This document shows positions 63,526-64,000 of a stretch of DNA of 64,000 bases, in pieces. The DNA lies in contig QEYB01001522.1 of the NCBI GenBank assembly GCA_017562135.1, positions 682,001 through 746,000 of the forward strand, given 5' to 3'. Position 1 is the first letter of the stretch; the number at the start of each line of letters is the position of its first letter. This DNA is from Dipylidium caninum (lineage: Eukaryota; Platyhelminthes; Cestoda; Cyclophyllidea; Dipylidiidae). The notes under the pieces were generated by a model, which saw only the letters and a program-made list of their open reading frames with translations, searched no databases and was not told the origin of the DNA. The translations under genes and the position numbers were made by a program.

Positions 63526-64000
63526 CTGTAACCGGAACAAGGCCCAATTAAAAGAATCCCCTACGCTGAAACTTACGTTCAAAAATTTAAGCAAAGAAGG
63601 GGTAATGAAGGCTTAGTTGGAGCAAATGTTGGCTCACAACTGTCCACGCAATCGGCCGAATCAGCGAAAGCCCCTTCTCGTGACAATGCGAAATCGTTTA
63701 CTATACTCAAATCGATGACACCAAAATAAACATGCGAAATGACCATGCTTTTTGAATAATGAATAGTTAAGATCTTGAAGGTGTTTTTTCCTCATTCAGT
63801 GCTTTAAACGAAGAACAAAGTTGGTGTGGCACTTTTTAAATCTTCTTTTAATTTGAGAGACTTAGCAGAGTAGGGGGTTTACGTCCTGCACTACAGTGGG
63901 TGTCATCAGTAGTATTTACTGGCCAAAACGATCCTCGTAATGTAGGAGAAGGCTTGGGTACTCACTGTCTATGTGCAGGGAGTTGAGATTGATGCGTAGT
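63526..64000. other. Right-edge sequence, probably intronic
   Basis: No exon could be placed in phase. It probably contains introns and perhaps unresolved exons of the minus-strand gene ending at 62911. Confidence 0.4.

Noticed and set aside
1..64000. CRISPR arrays, bacterial operons, intact transposons
   Set aside because: No regular spaced repeats, ribosome binding sites, transposase or reverse transcriptase motifs were seen. Gene structure is clearly eukaryotic.

Overview
The window is eukaryotic (metazoan) nuclear DNA: intron-split genes with GT-AG junctions, AT-rich introns and intergenic DNA, and more GC-rich exons. I infer a parasitic flatworm, most likely a tapeworm. The basis is the mixture of ordinary introns with a class of exceptionally short ones (about 28-41 nt, several exactly 36 nt, plus a 73/74-nt group). 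From memory, this two-peak pattern is a flatworm trait. The species is not identified.

Layout. 370-5853 (+) is a tubulin polyglutamylase of the TTLL6/TTLL13 type, with possible extra 3' exons at 6964-8463. 9555-21203 (-) is a THADA/Trm732-family gene rebuilt here as 29 phase-consistent exons. It faces away from an intronless DIM1/TXNL4A gene (U5 snRNP 15 kDa protein) at 21931-22359 (+). 25998-33567 (-) is a CTD small phosphatase (SCP/CTDSP) gene with long N- and C-terminal extensions. 34960-37063 (+) is an unrecognised coiled-coil-like protein.

37526-42599 (+) is a secreted S1A (chymotrypsin-fold) serine protease with a TATA promoter. Its first intron hosts an antisense four-exon gene of unknown function (38363-39280). 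45273-46013 (+) is an ERI1/ERI3-like 3'-5' exoribonuclease with tiny introns. It converges on a 59-residue membrane microprotein gene (46336-46550, -). 47535-59997 (+) is a 13-exon gene for a 1,094-residue, mostly helical protein I could not identify. The right edge holds a weak basic ORF (61569-61868, +) and the 3' end of another unrecognised gene (62911-63525, -).

The genes do not form an operon or one pathway. They cover ciliary tubulin modification, a tRNA-methylation/SERCA-linked scaffold, splicing, transcription-linked phosphatase signalling, small-RNA or rRNA trimming, and secreted proteolysis. All exon models come from reading frames, splice motifs, phase agreement and remembered family motifs. 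No alignment or RNA evidence was available. I saw no CRISPR array, rRNA, tRNA or intact transposon.
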